A DNA stretch of 5,764 bases from Bdellovibrionales bacterium (GTDB lineage: Bacteria > Bdellovibrionota > Bacteriovoracia > Bacteriovoracales > Bacteriovoracaceae). Below are positions 1-5,545 of the stretch, in pieces. The translations under genes and the position numbers were made by a program. The stretch covers positions 1-5,764 of the forward strand of contig SXUH01000262.1 of the NCBI GenBank assembly GCA_005791855.1. Direction: 5' to 3'. Each line of letters begins with the position of its first letter. Positions within the stretch are counted from its first letter, which is position 1. The notes below the pieces were generated by a model. The model ran no database searches. It had not been told where the DNA came from and saw nothing but the letters and a program-made list of their open reading frames with translations.

Positions 1-665
1 GGATCGACGCCATCGCCAAGTACCTGGGACAGTCGCAGCCGGACTTCATCTCCTTCCAGGAAGTCTGCGTCGACGAGAAGACCGACATGATCGCCGGTAT
101 TCTCCGGGCCCTCAGGAAGCACGGGTACCAGGTCGCGGCTTCCGACGCCCAGTTCTCGCACATGGCCTGGGACCGGTACCGAGAGTACATCATGGTGGCG
201 AGCAAGCACAAGGCCGAGGCGAAGGACAAGGGCCTCCTACCGGTCTCTCCGCTACAGCGAGCGTACGTCGCCCTCAAGGTCCAGGGCGTGTGGAACGTCA
301 ACACCCACCTTGAGTACGGCGACCAATACGCGAGGTTCCGAGCGGAACAGGTGAGCTTCCTCATCCAGCGGTTCAAGGGTACACCCCACCTCATCATGGG
401 CGACTTCAACGTCGATCCCCGGTCGCCGGAGCAGAGTGCCTTCGTTCGCACAGGGTACTTCGGGGTCTTTCCCGGGCCCTCGAGGCCCGCGCACAAGCCG
501 GAGGTCGCCATCGACGGGTTCTGGATCTCCCCCGAGCTCCGGAGCTCCTACCAGGTTCAGGGAACGCGGCTCCTCTTCGACCGGAAGATCGGCGAGAGGT
601 ACGCCAGCGACCACCTCGCGGTGGAGCTCATGGGTTTCCGGTCTGGTAGAGCGAATTCTTTCTAA
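1..665 (+). CDS. Endonuclease/exonuclease/phosphatase (EEP) family protein, 5'-truncated
   Basis: The reading frame is open from base 3, so the gene begins outside the window; 220 C-terminal residues are visible, ending at TAA 663-665. The metal-dependent phosphoesterase signatures of the EEP fold appear in order (visible-residue numbering): PDFISFQEV with the metal-binding Glu at about 20, NTHL with His at about 102, GDFN with Asp134 and Asn136, AIDGFWIS with Asp171, and the terminal SDH triad (Ser202, Asp203, His204). This is the full active-site set of the DNase I / exonuclease III / sphingomyelinase superfamily, so the enzyme is probably active on a phosphodiester or phosphomonoester. The substrate cannot be decided: the N-terminus that would show a signal peptide is missing, and the family ranges from DNA repair nucleases to secreted phospholipases. 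The 3' end overlaps the convergent minus-strand gene by 38 bp, with no terminator between them. Confidence 0.88.
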   Translation, partial: IDAIAKYLGQSQPDFISFQEVCVDEKTDMIAGILRALRKHGYQVAASDAQFSHMAWDRYREYIMVASKHKAEAKDKGLLPVSPLQRAYVALKVQGVWNVNTHLEYGDQYARFRAEQVSFLIQRFKGTPHLIMGDFNVDPRSPEQSAFVRTGYFGVFPGPSRPAHKPEVAIDGFWISPELRSSYQVQGTRLLFDRKIGERYASDHLAVELMGFRSGRANSF

Positions 666-2043
666 TGTACTCGAGGACCCGCGGGTCCATGCTGGAAGCC
701 GGGACGCCTTCCTTCGCCTTGAGGGCATTGCGGATCTTCGTCGAGCTCAGGCTGTTCTCTCCGTCGACCTTCACCAGCTGCACGTTCTTGTAGCCGTCCA
801 TGATGGGGAGCTCGGTGCCGTCGCGGTCGAAGACGGCGAAGCTCCGGTGCTTGGCCCCGGCGTACTCTCCGGTCTCGACGGAACTCAGGAAGCTGTCCGC
901 GCCGTAGACCTGGATGAGGTCGTAGGTCCCGTAGGTCTGGATGATCTGCTCGAAGAACGGGTTGAGGCCTACCCGGTCGACGATGGCCATGGAGTTCCCG
1001 ACGTAGAGGTTGATCTTCTCCTCGCCCGCGAGGCGGAGCTTGAGCATCTCCAGGCGCTGGGCCGCCGTGGTGGTTTCGTCTTTGTGGAGCGGGTTCATGT
1101 TCGGGACCACGACCAGTTCGTCGAGGCCTAGCTTCGCCACCGCCTGCCGCATGAGTCGCACGTGGCCCTCGTGGACCGGATCGAAGGTTCCGAAGAAGAC
1201 GCCGACCTTGGGCCTCGCCGGGACCCGGAGCATGTTGTGGTGGACCTGCTTCAAGGTCGCGCGGGACCCGAGCTGGAAGTTCGAGAGAGCACCGTCGACG
1301 TTGAGGGTCCCTTCGCTCACGTCCTTTCCGGTCGGGACCAGCTTCAACTCCGGTAGGTTCTTCAGCAGGACTCCGCCGATGGGGAGGTAGTGGCCCCACT
1401 TCTGGCCCCACTGAGTCTTGCCGTTGACGACGATCTCGAAGTTCCCGGTCGGGATCTCTCCGAAGGTCCGCACCCCGGCCTCGACGTAGGCCACGAGCCG
1501 GTGGTGGGCGTTCCAGAGGTCGACGCTCAGGACGGTCCCCTGCGCATCGGTCACGACGTTGATGAGGATCTTGTCCTTGGAGAAATCTCCCCCGCCGCTC
1601 TTCTTGATGTAGTCGACCAGGCCCCGGATCTGCTCGAGGTTCCGGAGCTGCCGGTGGCCCGGGGCCACGACGATGTCCCCCAGGGGAAAGTTCCGGAGGA
1701 CCGCGAGCTTCGCGCGCACGTCCATCTCGGCGAAGATGCGGTCTCCGGCGAGCTGGTTCATGATGCCCTGGAGCTTCTTCGCCGTCAGGTCATCGGCCAC
1801 GAAGTTCCCTCCGAAGTACGGGCTCCGCTTCAGGAGATTCCCGTAGAGCCAAGTCGGTTCGGCGTCTTCGGTGCCCGCGAGGAACTCTCTTATCTCCCGG
1901 GTGCATCGTGGGTTGGCCCCGTCGGAGGCGGGGATCCTCGGAGCATCATCGGAAGACCACCGCGCATCCCGTCCTCTGAAGTGAGTACAGGAAAAGCTAA
2001 ACAGCAGGAGGAGGTGGATGAGGAGCCGGACCGATGGTTTCAT
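628..2043 (-). CDS. Putative lipoprotein with C-terminal NadD-like nucleotidyltransferase domain
   Basis: This 471-residue protein has three parts. Residues 1-19 look like a lipoprotein signal peptide: basic Lys2/Arg6, a Leu-rich core, then SFSC with Cys19 as the candidate lipidated residue. Residues about 20-275 are not confidently recognised, but 158-206 contain WNAHHRLVAYVEAG, resembling the D/N-x-HHRL-x-A motif of ParB/sulfiredoxin-fold proteins (weak). Residues 279-471 form a full-length nicotinate mononucleotide adenylyltransferase-type domain. It has GTFDPVHEGH (285-294, with the HxGH nucleotide-binding motif), PNMNPLHK (314-321), the C-terminal SSTKIR motif (433-438) and a typical ending around RVLEYIRKNSLY. 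NadD normally makes nicotinate adenine dinucleotide from ATP and NaMN in the cytoplasm and is about 200 residues long with no leader, so export would be odd. The ATG is chosen because it starts the signal peptide; no Shine-Dalgarno precedes it. It may adenylylate or cytidylylate another substrate, so no nadD symbol is given. Confidence 0.82.
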   Translation of the reverse strand: MKPSVRLLIHLLLLFSFSCTHFRGRDARWSSDDAPRIPASDGANPRCTREIREFLAGTEDAEPTWLYGNLLKRSPYFGGNFVADDLTAKKLQGIMNQLAGDRIFAEMDVRAKLAVLRNFPLGDIVVAPGHRQLRNLEQIRGLVDYIKKSGGGDFSKDKILINVVTDAQGTVLSVDLWNAHHRLVAYVEAGVRTFGEIPTGNFEIVVNGKTQWGQKWGHYLPIGGVLLKNLPELKLVPTGKDVSEGTLNVDGALSNFQLGSRATLKQVHHNMLRVPARPKVGVFFGTFDPVHEGHVRLMRQAVAKLGLDELVVVPNMNPLHKDETTTAAQRLEMLKLRLAGEEKINLYVGNSMAIVDRVGLNPFFEQIIQTYGTYDLIQVYGADSFLSSVETGEYAGAKHRSFAVFDRDGTELPIMDGYKNVQLVKVDGENSLSSTKIRNALKAKEGVPASSMDPRVLEYIRKNSLYQTGNP

Positions 2044-2054
2044 AGAAAGCTTAT

Positions 2055-2108
2055 CGGTTAAGGGAAGGGGTATGTTTAGTTTTAAATAGCTTAAAACCCG
2101 CTTAACCG
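2055..2108. repeat. Nested inverted repeats upstream of the NadD-like lipoprotein gene
   Basis: Two perfect inverted repeats are nested in the AT-rich gap. The outer arms are CGGTTAAG (2055-2062) and CTTAACCG (2101-2108), 8 bp each and 38 bp apart. The inner arms are GTTTTAA (2079-2085) and TTAAAAC (2091-2097), with a 5-nt loop. On the minus strand they lie immediately upstream of the lipoprotein gene, the nearer outer arm ending 11 nt before its ATG, so they could be operator half-sites around its promoter or a structured leader. No convincing -35/-10 pair was found here. Confidence 0.5.
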
Positions 2109-2123
2109 AGGGGCTAGCCCCTC
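2108..2123. repeat. Perfect 16-bp palindrome GAGGGGCTAGCCCCTC
   Basis: The palindrome is perfect and GC-rich around a central CTAG, and lies 15 bp past the carbonic anhydrase stop codon. On the plus strand it is followed by A6 (2124-2129), so on the minus strand a T6 run precedes the hairpin instead of following it. It could be a non-canonical terminator or 3'-end stabilising hairpin for the sulP-can transcript, or a dimeric protein-binding site. It abuts the outer repeat arm, sharing G2108. Confidence 0.55.
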
Positions 2124-2138
2124 AAAAAATTCAATCCC

Positions 2139-2774
2139 TTATGACTTGAAATCGTACCGGTAGGCCGAATCGATCTCGCTCCCCGGCTGGATGGTGATCA
2201 GCGGCTTGAGCCGGCCGTTGTTCAGGTCGTACACCCACCCGTGGACGAAGGGGATCGTCTCATCGTTCCAGGACTTCTGGACGATGGAGGTGTGAGCCAG
2301 GTTCTTCACCTGCTCGATCACGTTGAGCTCGACCATCCGGTTGAGCTTCAGCACCGGATCCGAGATCTGCTCGACCTCGGCCTTGTGGGTGAAGTAGGCG
2401 TCCTTGATGTTCCGCACCCAGTTGTTGATCATCCCGAGGCTCTGGGTGGAGAGGGCTGCCTTCACGCCGCCGCAGTTGTAGTGGCCGCAGACGATGATGT
2501 GCCTCACCTTCAGCACGTTCACCGCGTACTGGAGCACGCTCAGGAAGTTCATGTCCGTGTGGACCACGAGGTTGGCGATGTTCCGGTGGACGAACATCAC
2601 CCCGGGGTCGGAGTTGGTGATCTCCGCCGGGTGCACGCGGGAGTCGGAGCAGCCGATCCACAGGTACTCGGGCTTCTGGTCCACGGCCATCTTCTTGAAG
2701 AACTCCGGGTCCCCGTCGACCTTACTCTGGGCCCAGGCCTTGTTCTCTAGCAGCAGTCTCTCGATCTTATCCAT
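2139..2774 (-). CDS. can: Beta-class (type II) carbonic anhydrase
   Basis: This cytoplasmic zinc enzyme reversibly hydrates CO2 to bicarbonate. The 211-residue length matches E. coli Can (about 220). The zinc ligands are all visible: Cys42 and Asp44 in GCSDSRVHP, and His98 and Cys101 in GHYNCGG. Arg46 completes the Asp-Arg dyad that controls Asp44 coordination. The HRNIANLV segment (63-70) and HGWVYDL (178-184) are typical of the E. coli/Haemophilus branch. Trp39, Arg64 and Tyr182 match the residues that form the non-catalytic bicarbonate site in that branch, so the enzyme is predicted to be allosterically inhibited by bicarbonate and inactive at low pH. The ATG is supported by AAGGAAG six bases upstream. 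Its start overlaps the end of the upstream SulP gene by 8 bp (ATGGATAA), implying translational coupling and a shared job in inorganic carbon supply. Confidence 0.96.
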   Translation of the reverse strand: MDKIERLLLENKAWAQSKVDGDPEFFKKMAVDQKPEYLWIGCSDSRVHPAEITNSDPGVMFVHRNIANLVVHTDMNFLSVLQYAVNVLKVRHIIVCGHYNCGGVKAALSTQSLGMINNWVRNIKDAYFTHKAEVEQISDPVLKLNRMVELNVIEQVKNLAHTSIVQKSWNDETIPFVHGWVYDLNNGRLKPLITIQPGSEIDSAYRYDFKS

Positions 2775-4320
2775 GTGCGACTTCCTTGAATAGTGGGCTT
2801 AGGGAAAGGGATGATTTCATGAGTTCGACGGTGATCTCCCGGCTCGGGGCGCGCTTCAGGAAGTCGACGATGATCTCGTTGATGTCGTCGTCGATGAACA
2901 CCCCGGTGGACCCGTCGATGACGAGGTAGGCCCCGTCGGGGATGGCGTCGAGGAGCTCGAGCATGCTCCGCTTCTGCATGAAGGAGACGTCCTTGTGGAA
3001 GCGGATGAGGTAGTTCTTTTCGTCGTTCACCATGACGATCGCCTTGTGCATGTTCGACTTGATCACGTAGTAGAAGCCGACGAGCATGCCGATGAAGATC
3101 CCGGTGAGGAGGTCGGTGAAGAGGATGGCGACGACGGTGGTGACGAAGGGGATGAACTGGTTCCAGCCCTTCGCGTACATCTGCCGGATCAGCGCGGGCC
3201 TGGTGAGCTTGTAGCCCACGAGGATGAGGACGGCCGCGAGGCACGACAGCGGGATGAGGTTCAGGACGTGCGGGATCGTCACCACGCAGAGGAGGAGCCA
3301 GACGCCGTGGAGGATGGCGGAGAGCTTGGTCCGGCCGCCGGCGCTGGCGTTGGCCGAGGTCCGGACGATCACCGCGGTCAGCGGGAGGCCGCCGATGAAG
3401 CCGGAGAGGGCGTTCCCGCAGCCCTGGGCGAGGAGCTCCCGGTTCTTCGGCGTGACTCGGGCGTCCTGGTCGATCTTATCGGCGGCGTCGATGGAGAGGA
3501 GACTCTCGAGGGATCCCACCAGGGCGATGGTGAGGGCCGTGGTATAGATCTTGAAGTTCCCCAGGTGGCTCCAGTCCGGGAGGCTGAGGCCCGCGAAGAA
3601 GTCCCGGAACCCGTCGTCGAACGGAATCTGCACCAGGTGCTTCTCCTCGATGGTCCAGAAGGGGAAGAAGCCCTTGAAGACCTCGTTCAAGATGATGGAG
3701 GCGACGACGGCGATGAGGGCGCCGGGGACGAGGCTCAGGTACCTCCGCCTCCGCACGAGGGCCGTGTCCCAGCCGAGCATGATGGCGAGGGAGACGAGGG
3801 CCACGAAGATCGATCCGTAGTGCACGGAGCGCAGGGCGATCTCGATCTCGCTGAACGTGTTCTGCCCGTCGGCCTGGCTGAAGGCCTCGTCGCCCATGAA
3901 GTCCGCGTCGTACCCGACCGCGTGGGGGAACTGCTTCAGGATGAGGATGAGGCCGATCGCCGCGAGCATTCCCTTGATCACCGACGTCGGGAAGTAGTTC
4001 CCGATCACGCCGCCACGGACGGCGGCGAAGATGATCTGCAGGATCCCGGAGACGAAGACGCACAAGGTGAAGGCTTCGAAGCTCCCGAGGTCCGCGATGG
4101 ACCGCGCGACGATGACCGTGAGGCCCGCGGCGGGGCCGGAGACGCTGACGTTCGATCCGCTGATGAAGCCGACGACGATTCCGCCGACCATCCCCGCGAG
4201 GAGCCCGGAGGCCAGGGGCGCGTTCGAAGCGAGGGCGATCCCCAGGCACAGCGGGAGGGCCACGAGAAATACCACCAGCGATGAAAGCGCATCCTGTCTC
4301 CAATATTTCAAGTTAAGCAT
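2767..4320 (-). CDS. SulP-family inorganic anion transporter with C-terminal STAS region, probable bicarbonate importer
   Basis: This 517-residue inner-membrane protein carries the SulP hallmarks. The N-terminal helix and loop read ALPLCLGIALASNAPLASGL (21-40), followed by SGSNVSVSGPAAGLT (54-68). The second signature is in GCGNALSGFIGGLPLTAVIVRTSANASAGGRTK (300-332). Alternating hydrophobic stretches run to about residue 420, consistent with the 10-14 membrane segments of the family. Residues about 432-517 form a short cytoplasmic STAS-like region with Asp469 and the stretch GVFIDDD (473-479) in place of the usual DxSG-type loop. SulP members carry sulfate, bicarbonate, chloride or dicarboxylates, so sequence alone does not give the substrate. 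The overlapping carbonic anhydrase favours bicarbonate, since SulP-carbonic anhydrase neighbours and fusions are known. The start is supported by AAGGGA at 4325-4330 with 4-nt spacing and by a good promoter candidate upstream. Confidence 0.94.
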   Translation of the reverse strand: MLNLKYWRQDALSSLVVFLVALPLCLGIALASNAPLASGLLAGMVGGIVVGFISGSNVSVSGPAAGLTVIVARSIADLGSFEAFTLCVFVSGILQIIFAAVRGGVIGNYFPTSVIKGMLAAIGLILILKQFPHAVGYDADFMGDEAFSQADGQNTFSEIEIALRSVHYGSIFVALVSLAIMLGWDTALVRRRRYLSLVPGALIAVVASIILNEVFKGFFPFWTIEEKHLVQIPFDDGFRDFFAGLSLPDWSHLGNFKIYTTALTIALVGSLESLLSIDAADKIDQDARVTPKNRELLAQGCGNALSGFIGGLPLTAVIVRTSANASAGGRTKLSAILHGVWLLLCVVTIPHVLNLIPLSCLAAVLILVGYKLTRPALIRQMYAKGWNQFIPFVTTVVAILFTDLLTGIFIGMLVGFYYVIKSNMHKAIVMVNDEKNYLIRFHKDVSFMQKRSMLELLDAIPDGAYLVIDGSTGVFIDDDINEIIVDFLKRAPSREITVELMKSSLSLSPLFKEVAHG

Positions 4321-4324
4321 ACGG

Positions 4325-4330
4325 TCCCTT
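4325..4330 (-). promoter_or_regulatory. Shine-Dalgarno site of the SulP gene
   Basis: On the minus strand AAGGGA lies 4 nt before the ATG at 4318-4320. This is slightly close but purine-rich in an otherwise AT-rich leader. It contrasts with the divergent FAH gene, which has no such site. Confidence 0.6.
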
Positions 4331-4355
4331 GGATTAACTTTTTTTAATTTGCCAA
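4329..4355. promoter_or_regulatory. Imperfect inverted repeat in the divergent promoter region
   Basis: TTGG+ATTAA (4329-4337) is mirrored by TTAAT (4344-4348) and CCAA (4352-4355), with a 6-nt T-rich centre and a 3-nt bulge. It sits between the sulP -10 box and its start codon and upstream of the FAH start. It could be an operator for a dimeric regulator shared by both directions, but in such AT-rich DNA the pairing could also be chance. Confidence 0.25.
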
Positions 4356-4357
4356 TA

Positions 4358-4385
4358 ATTCTAAATGTATATATTTTTTTGTCAT
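4358..4385 (-). promoter_or_regulatory. Predicted sigma-70-type promoter of the sulP-can operon
   Basis: On the minus strand a -35 box ATGACA (4380-4385) and a -10 box TAGAAT (4358-4363) are separated by 16 bp of A/T-rich DNA. Each box differs from consensus at one position. Transcription would begin near 4351, giving a 5' leader of about 30 nt that includes the SD site. The -35 box overlaps the ATG of the divergent FAH gene, so expression of the two directions may interfere. Confidence 0.55.
4370..4375 (+). promoter_or_regulatory. Candidate -10 box for a leaderless FAH-gene transcript
   Basis: TATATT lies 8 nt before the ATG at 4384, so transcription would start at or within a few bases of the start codon. 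The matching -35 (TTTGCC at 4348-4353, 16-bp spacing) is poor. The call therefore rests mainly on the -10 box and on the absence of any Shine-Dalgarno sequence. Confidence 0.3.
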
Positions 4386-4983
4386 GGATAAAATCATCTG
4401 TTTAGGAAAAAACTACGCTGACCACGTAGCGGAGATGAGGGAAACGGCTCCGGAGAAGCCGGTGCTCTTCATCAAACCCCAGAGCTCGGTCGTCGAAGTG
4501 AAGGACAATGGTCGGGTTTCCCTGCCCTGGGACCGGGGCCTCATCCACCACGAGTGCGAGATCGTCTTCAAGCTCTACAAGAAGAACATCATCGGCCTCG
4601 GCCTGGGCCTCGACCTCACCCTGCGGGATCTCCAGAAGAAGCTCAAGGCCGCGGGCCACCCCTGGGAGATCTCGAAGACGTTCCGGAACTCCGCCATCGT
4701 CACGCCGATGAAGGCCATCCGCGACTTCGACGGAAACTGGGAAGAGACGCCCTTCTCCCTCCGCGTGAACGGGGAACTCCGGCAGTCGAGCAGGATGGCG
4801 GAGGCCATCCTGAAGCCCGACGAGATCATCCACTACATCGACGAGCACTTCCCGATCTGCGACGGGGACCTCGTCTTCACCGGTACCCCCCGGGGCGTGG
4901 GGCCCCTCGGCCCCGACGACCTGATCGAGCTCACCTTCGGGCCGATCCAGCACAAGTTCCGGCTGGTGGCCGATGGCCGATAG
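4384..4983 (+). CDS. Fumarylacetoacetate hydrolase (FAH) family protein, FAHD1-like
   Basis: The 199-residue protein is a compact single-domain FAH enzyme closest in pattern to FAHD1/YcgM-type acylpyruvases and oxaloacetate decarboxylases. Visible motifs are ICLGKNYADHVAEM (5-18), whose His14 and Glu17 match the FAHD1 catalytic lid pair; FIKPQSS (29-35); HHECEI (55-60), giving metal ligands Glu57 and Glu59; LDLTLRDLQ (76-84) with the third ligand Asp77; ISKTF with the catalytic-type Lys98; VNGELRQ (128-134); and TGTPRGVGP (166-174). A magnesium-dependent hydrolase or decarboxylase of 2-oxo acids such as acylpyruvates or oxaloacetate is predicted; the exact substrate is uncertain. The ATG places ICLGKNY where family members have it. 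No Shine-Dalgarno precedes it: the upstream bases are a T7 run followed by GTC. The last 11 bp overlap a small downstream gene. Confidence 0.93.
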   Translation: MDKIICLGKNYADHVAEMRETAPEKPVLFIKPQSSVVEVKDNGRVSLPWDRGLIHHECEIVFKLYKKNIIGLGLGLDLTLRDLQKKLKAAGHPWEISKTFRNSAIVTPMKAIRDFDGNWEETPFSLRVNGELRQSSRMAEAILKPDEIIHYIDEHFPICDGDLVFTGTPRGVGPLGPDDLIELTFGPIQHKFRLVADGR

Positions 4984-5146
4984 GCAGGTCACCCACGACA
5001 TCCTGAACATGCTCGAGCGCCTGCGGATCATGCACGACCTCGCGAGCAAGGGGAACTTCCGGGACATCACCAAAGAAGAGATGCGGCGGGACCTCGAGGC
5101 CGCGCTCGAGACGCTCCGGAGGAACTTCGAGAAGCTCCTTCAGTAG
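4973..5146 (+). CDS. Small hypothetical helical protein (57 aa)
   Basis: An ATG inside the end of the FAH gene opens a 57-codon frame ending at TAG 5144-5146. It continues the plus-strand coding run with the same GC-rich third-position habit as its neighbours. The product looks like two amphipathic helices (about residues 7-25 and 34-57) separated by a KGNFRDIT turn, rich in Leu, Glu and Arg, with no signal peptide, Cys or membrane segment. I do not recognise a family. An 11-bp overlap with the FAH stop suggests translational coupling; only a weak GGTGG lies upstream. Its stop overlaps the stop of convergent apaG by 7 bp, and otherwise this interval would be an unexplained 156-bp gap in a very compact region. 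Function unknown; a small adaptor or dimerisation protein is only a guess. Confidence 0.65.
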   Translation: MADRQVTHDILNMLERLRIMHDLASKGNFRDITKEEMRRDLEAALETLRRNFEKLLQ

Positions 5147-5541
5147 GTGTCGATGAAGTCCTCGGGCACGTGGAACCGGAAGACCGGAGTGTCGATCTTG
5201 AAGCTCTGGCCGCTGTCGTCCACCATGTTGAAGTAACCCCACATCTCCCCCCGCAGCGTCGGCAGCGGGCAGAAGCTCTGGTACTCGAAGGCCTCGCCCG
5301 GGTCGAAGTACGGCGTCTGGCCGATGACCCCGGGGCCCTCGACGTACTTGATGTTCCCCTTGGCGTCCTTGATGTTCCACTTCCGCGAGACCAGCTGCGC
5401 GGGGAGCTTCCCGGTGTTGGTGATGCGGATGGTGTAGCGGAAGAGGTAGTTGTACTGGAGCGGGTTCGACTGGTCGAAGTCGAAGTCCGTCCGGACTTCG
5501 ATCTTAAAATGGTTACTGGTGGAAACGAAGGGATACGTCAT
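5140..5541 (-). CDS. apaG: ApaG-domain protein
   Basis: With the start at 5541 the protein is 133 residues, matching the usual 125-130 of ApaG. The fibronectin-III-like beta-sandwich family pattern is clear: YLFRYTIRITNTG at about 33-45, QLVSRKWNIKDAKG, then the glycine-rich GPGVIGQTPYFDPGEAFEY turn, followed by GEMWGYFNM and a C-terminal TPVFRFHVP strand. ApaG (also called CorD) has been linked to cobalt/magnesium resistance and occurs with apaH and ksgA in E. coli; its biochemical role is unsettled. The frame is open for 28 more codons upstream, but those lie inside msrB and do not resemble ApaG. The start chosen lies 4 nt after the msrB stop, with AGGGGG directly beside the ATG, so reinitiation after msrB is likely. 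Confidence 0.93.
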   Translation of the reverse strand: MTYPFVSTSNHFKIEVRTDFDFDQSNPLQYNYLFRYTIRITNTGKLPAQLVSRKWNIKDAKGNIKYVEGPGVIGQTPYFDPGEAFEYQSFCPLPTLRGEMWGYFNMVDDSGQSFKIDTPVFRFHVPEDFIDTY

Positions 5542-5545
5542 CCCC

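Noticed and set aside
1390..2061. Open frame on the plus strand opposite the NadD-like lipoprotein gene
   Set aside because: The product is acidic low-complexity sequence without recognisable domains, while the opposite strand carries a coherent signal peptide and NadD domain.
2101..2138. Canonical rho-independent terminator after the carbonic anhydrase gene
   Set aside because: The GC-rich hairpin is perfect, but the T6 tract precedes it on the minus strand and the nearest following T run is about 12 nt away, so it is not a standard terminator in either direction.
2044..2138. CRISPR repeat or mobile-element end
   Set aside because: The inverted repeats occur once each with no spaced direct repeats, no transposase and no target-site duplication.
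2995..4284. Long open frame (429 codons) on the plus strand opposite the SulP gene
   Set aside because: Its product is a low-complexity run of Asp, Glu, Val, Gly and Arg with no family features, as expected from the antisense of a GC-rich gene. The minus-strand frame is a clear SulP transporter.
4402..5073. Open frame of 223 codons on the minus strand opposite the FAH gene
   Set aside because: It is an antisense shadow; the plus strand holds all FAHD1 active-site motifs, and this frame has none of its own.
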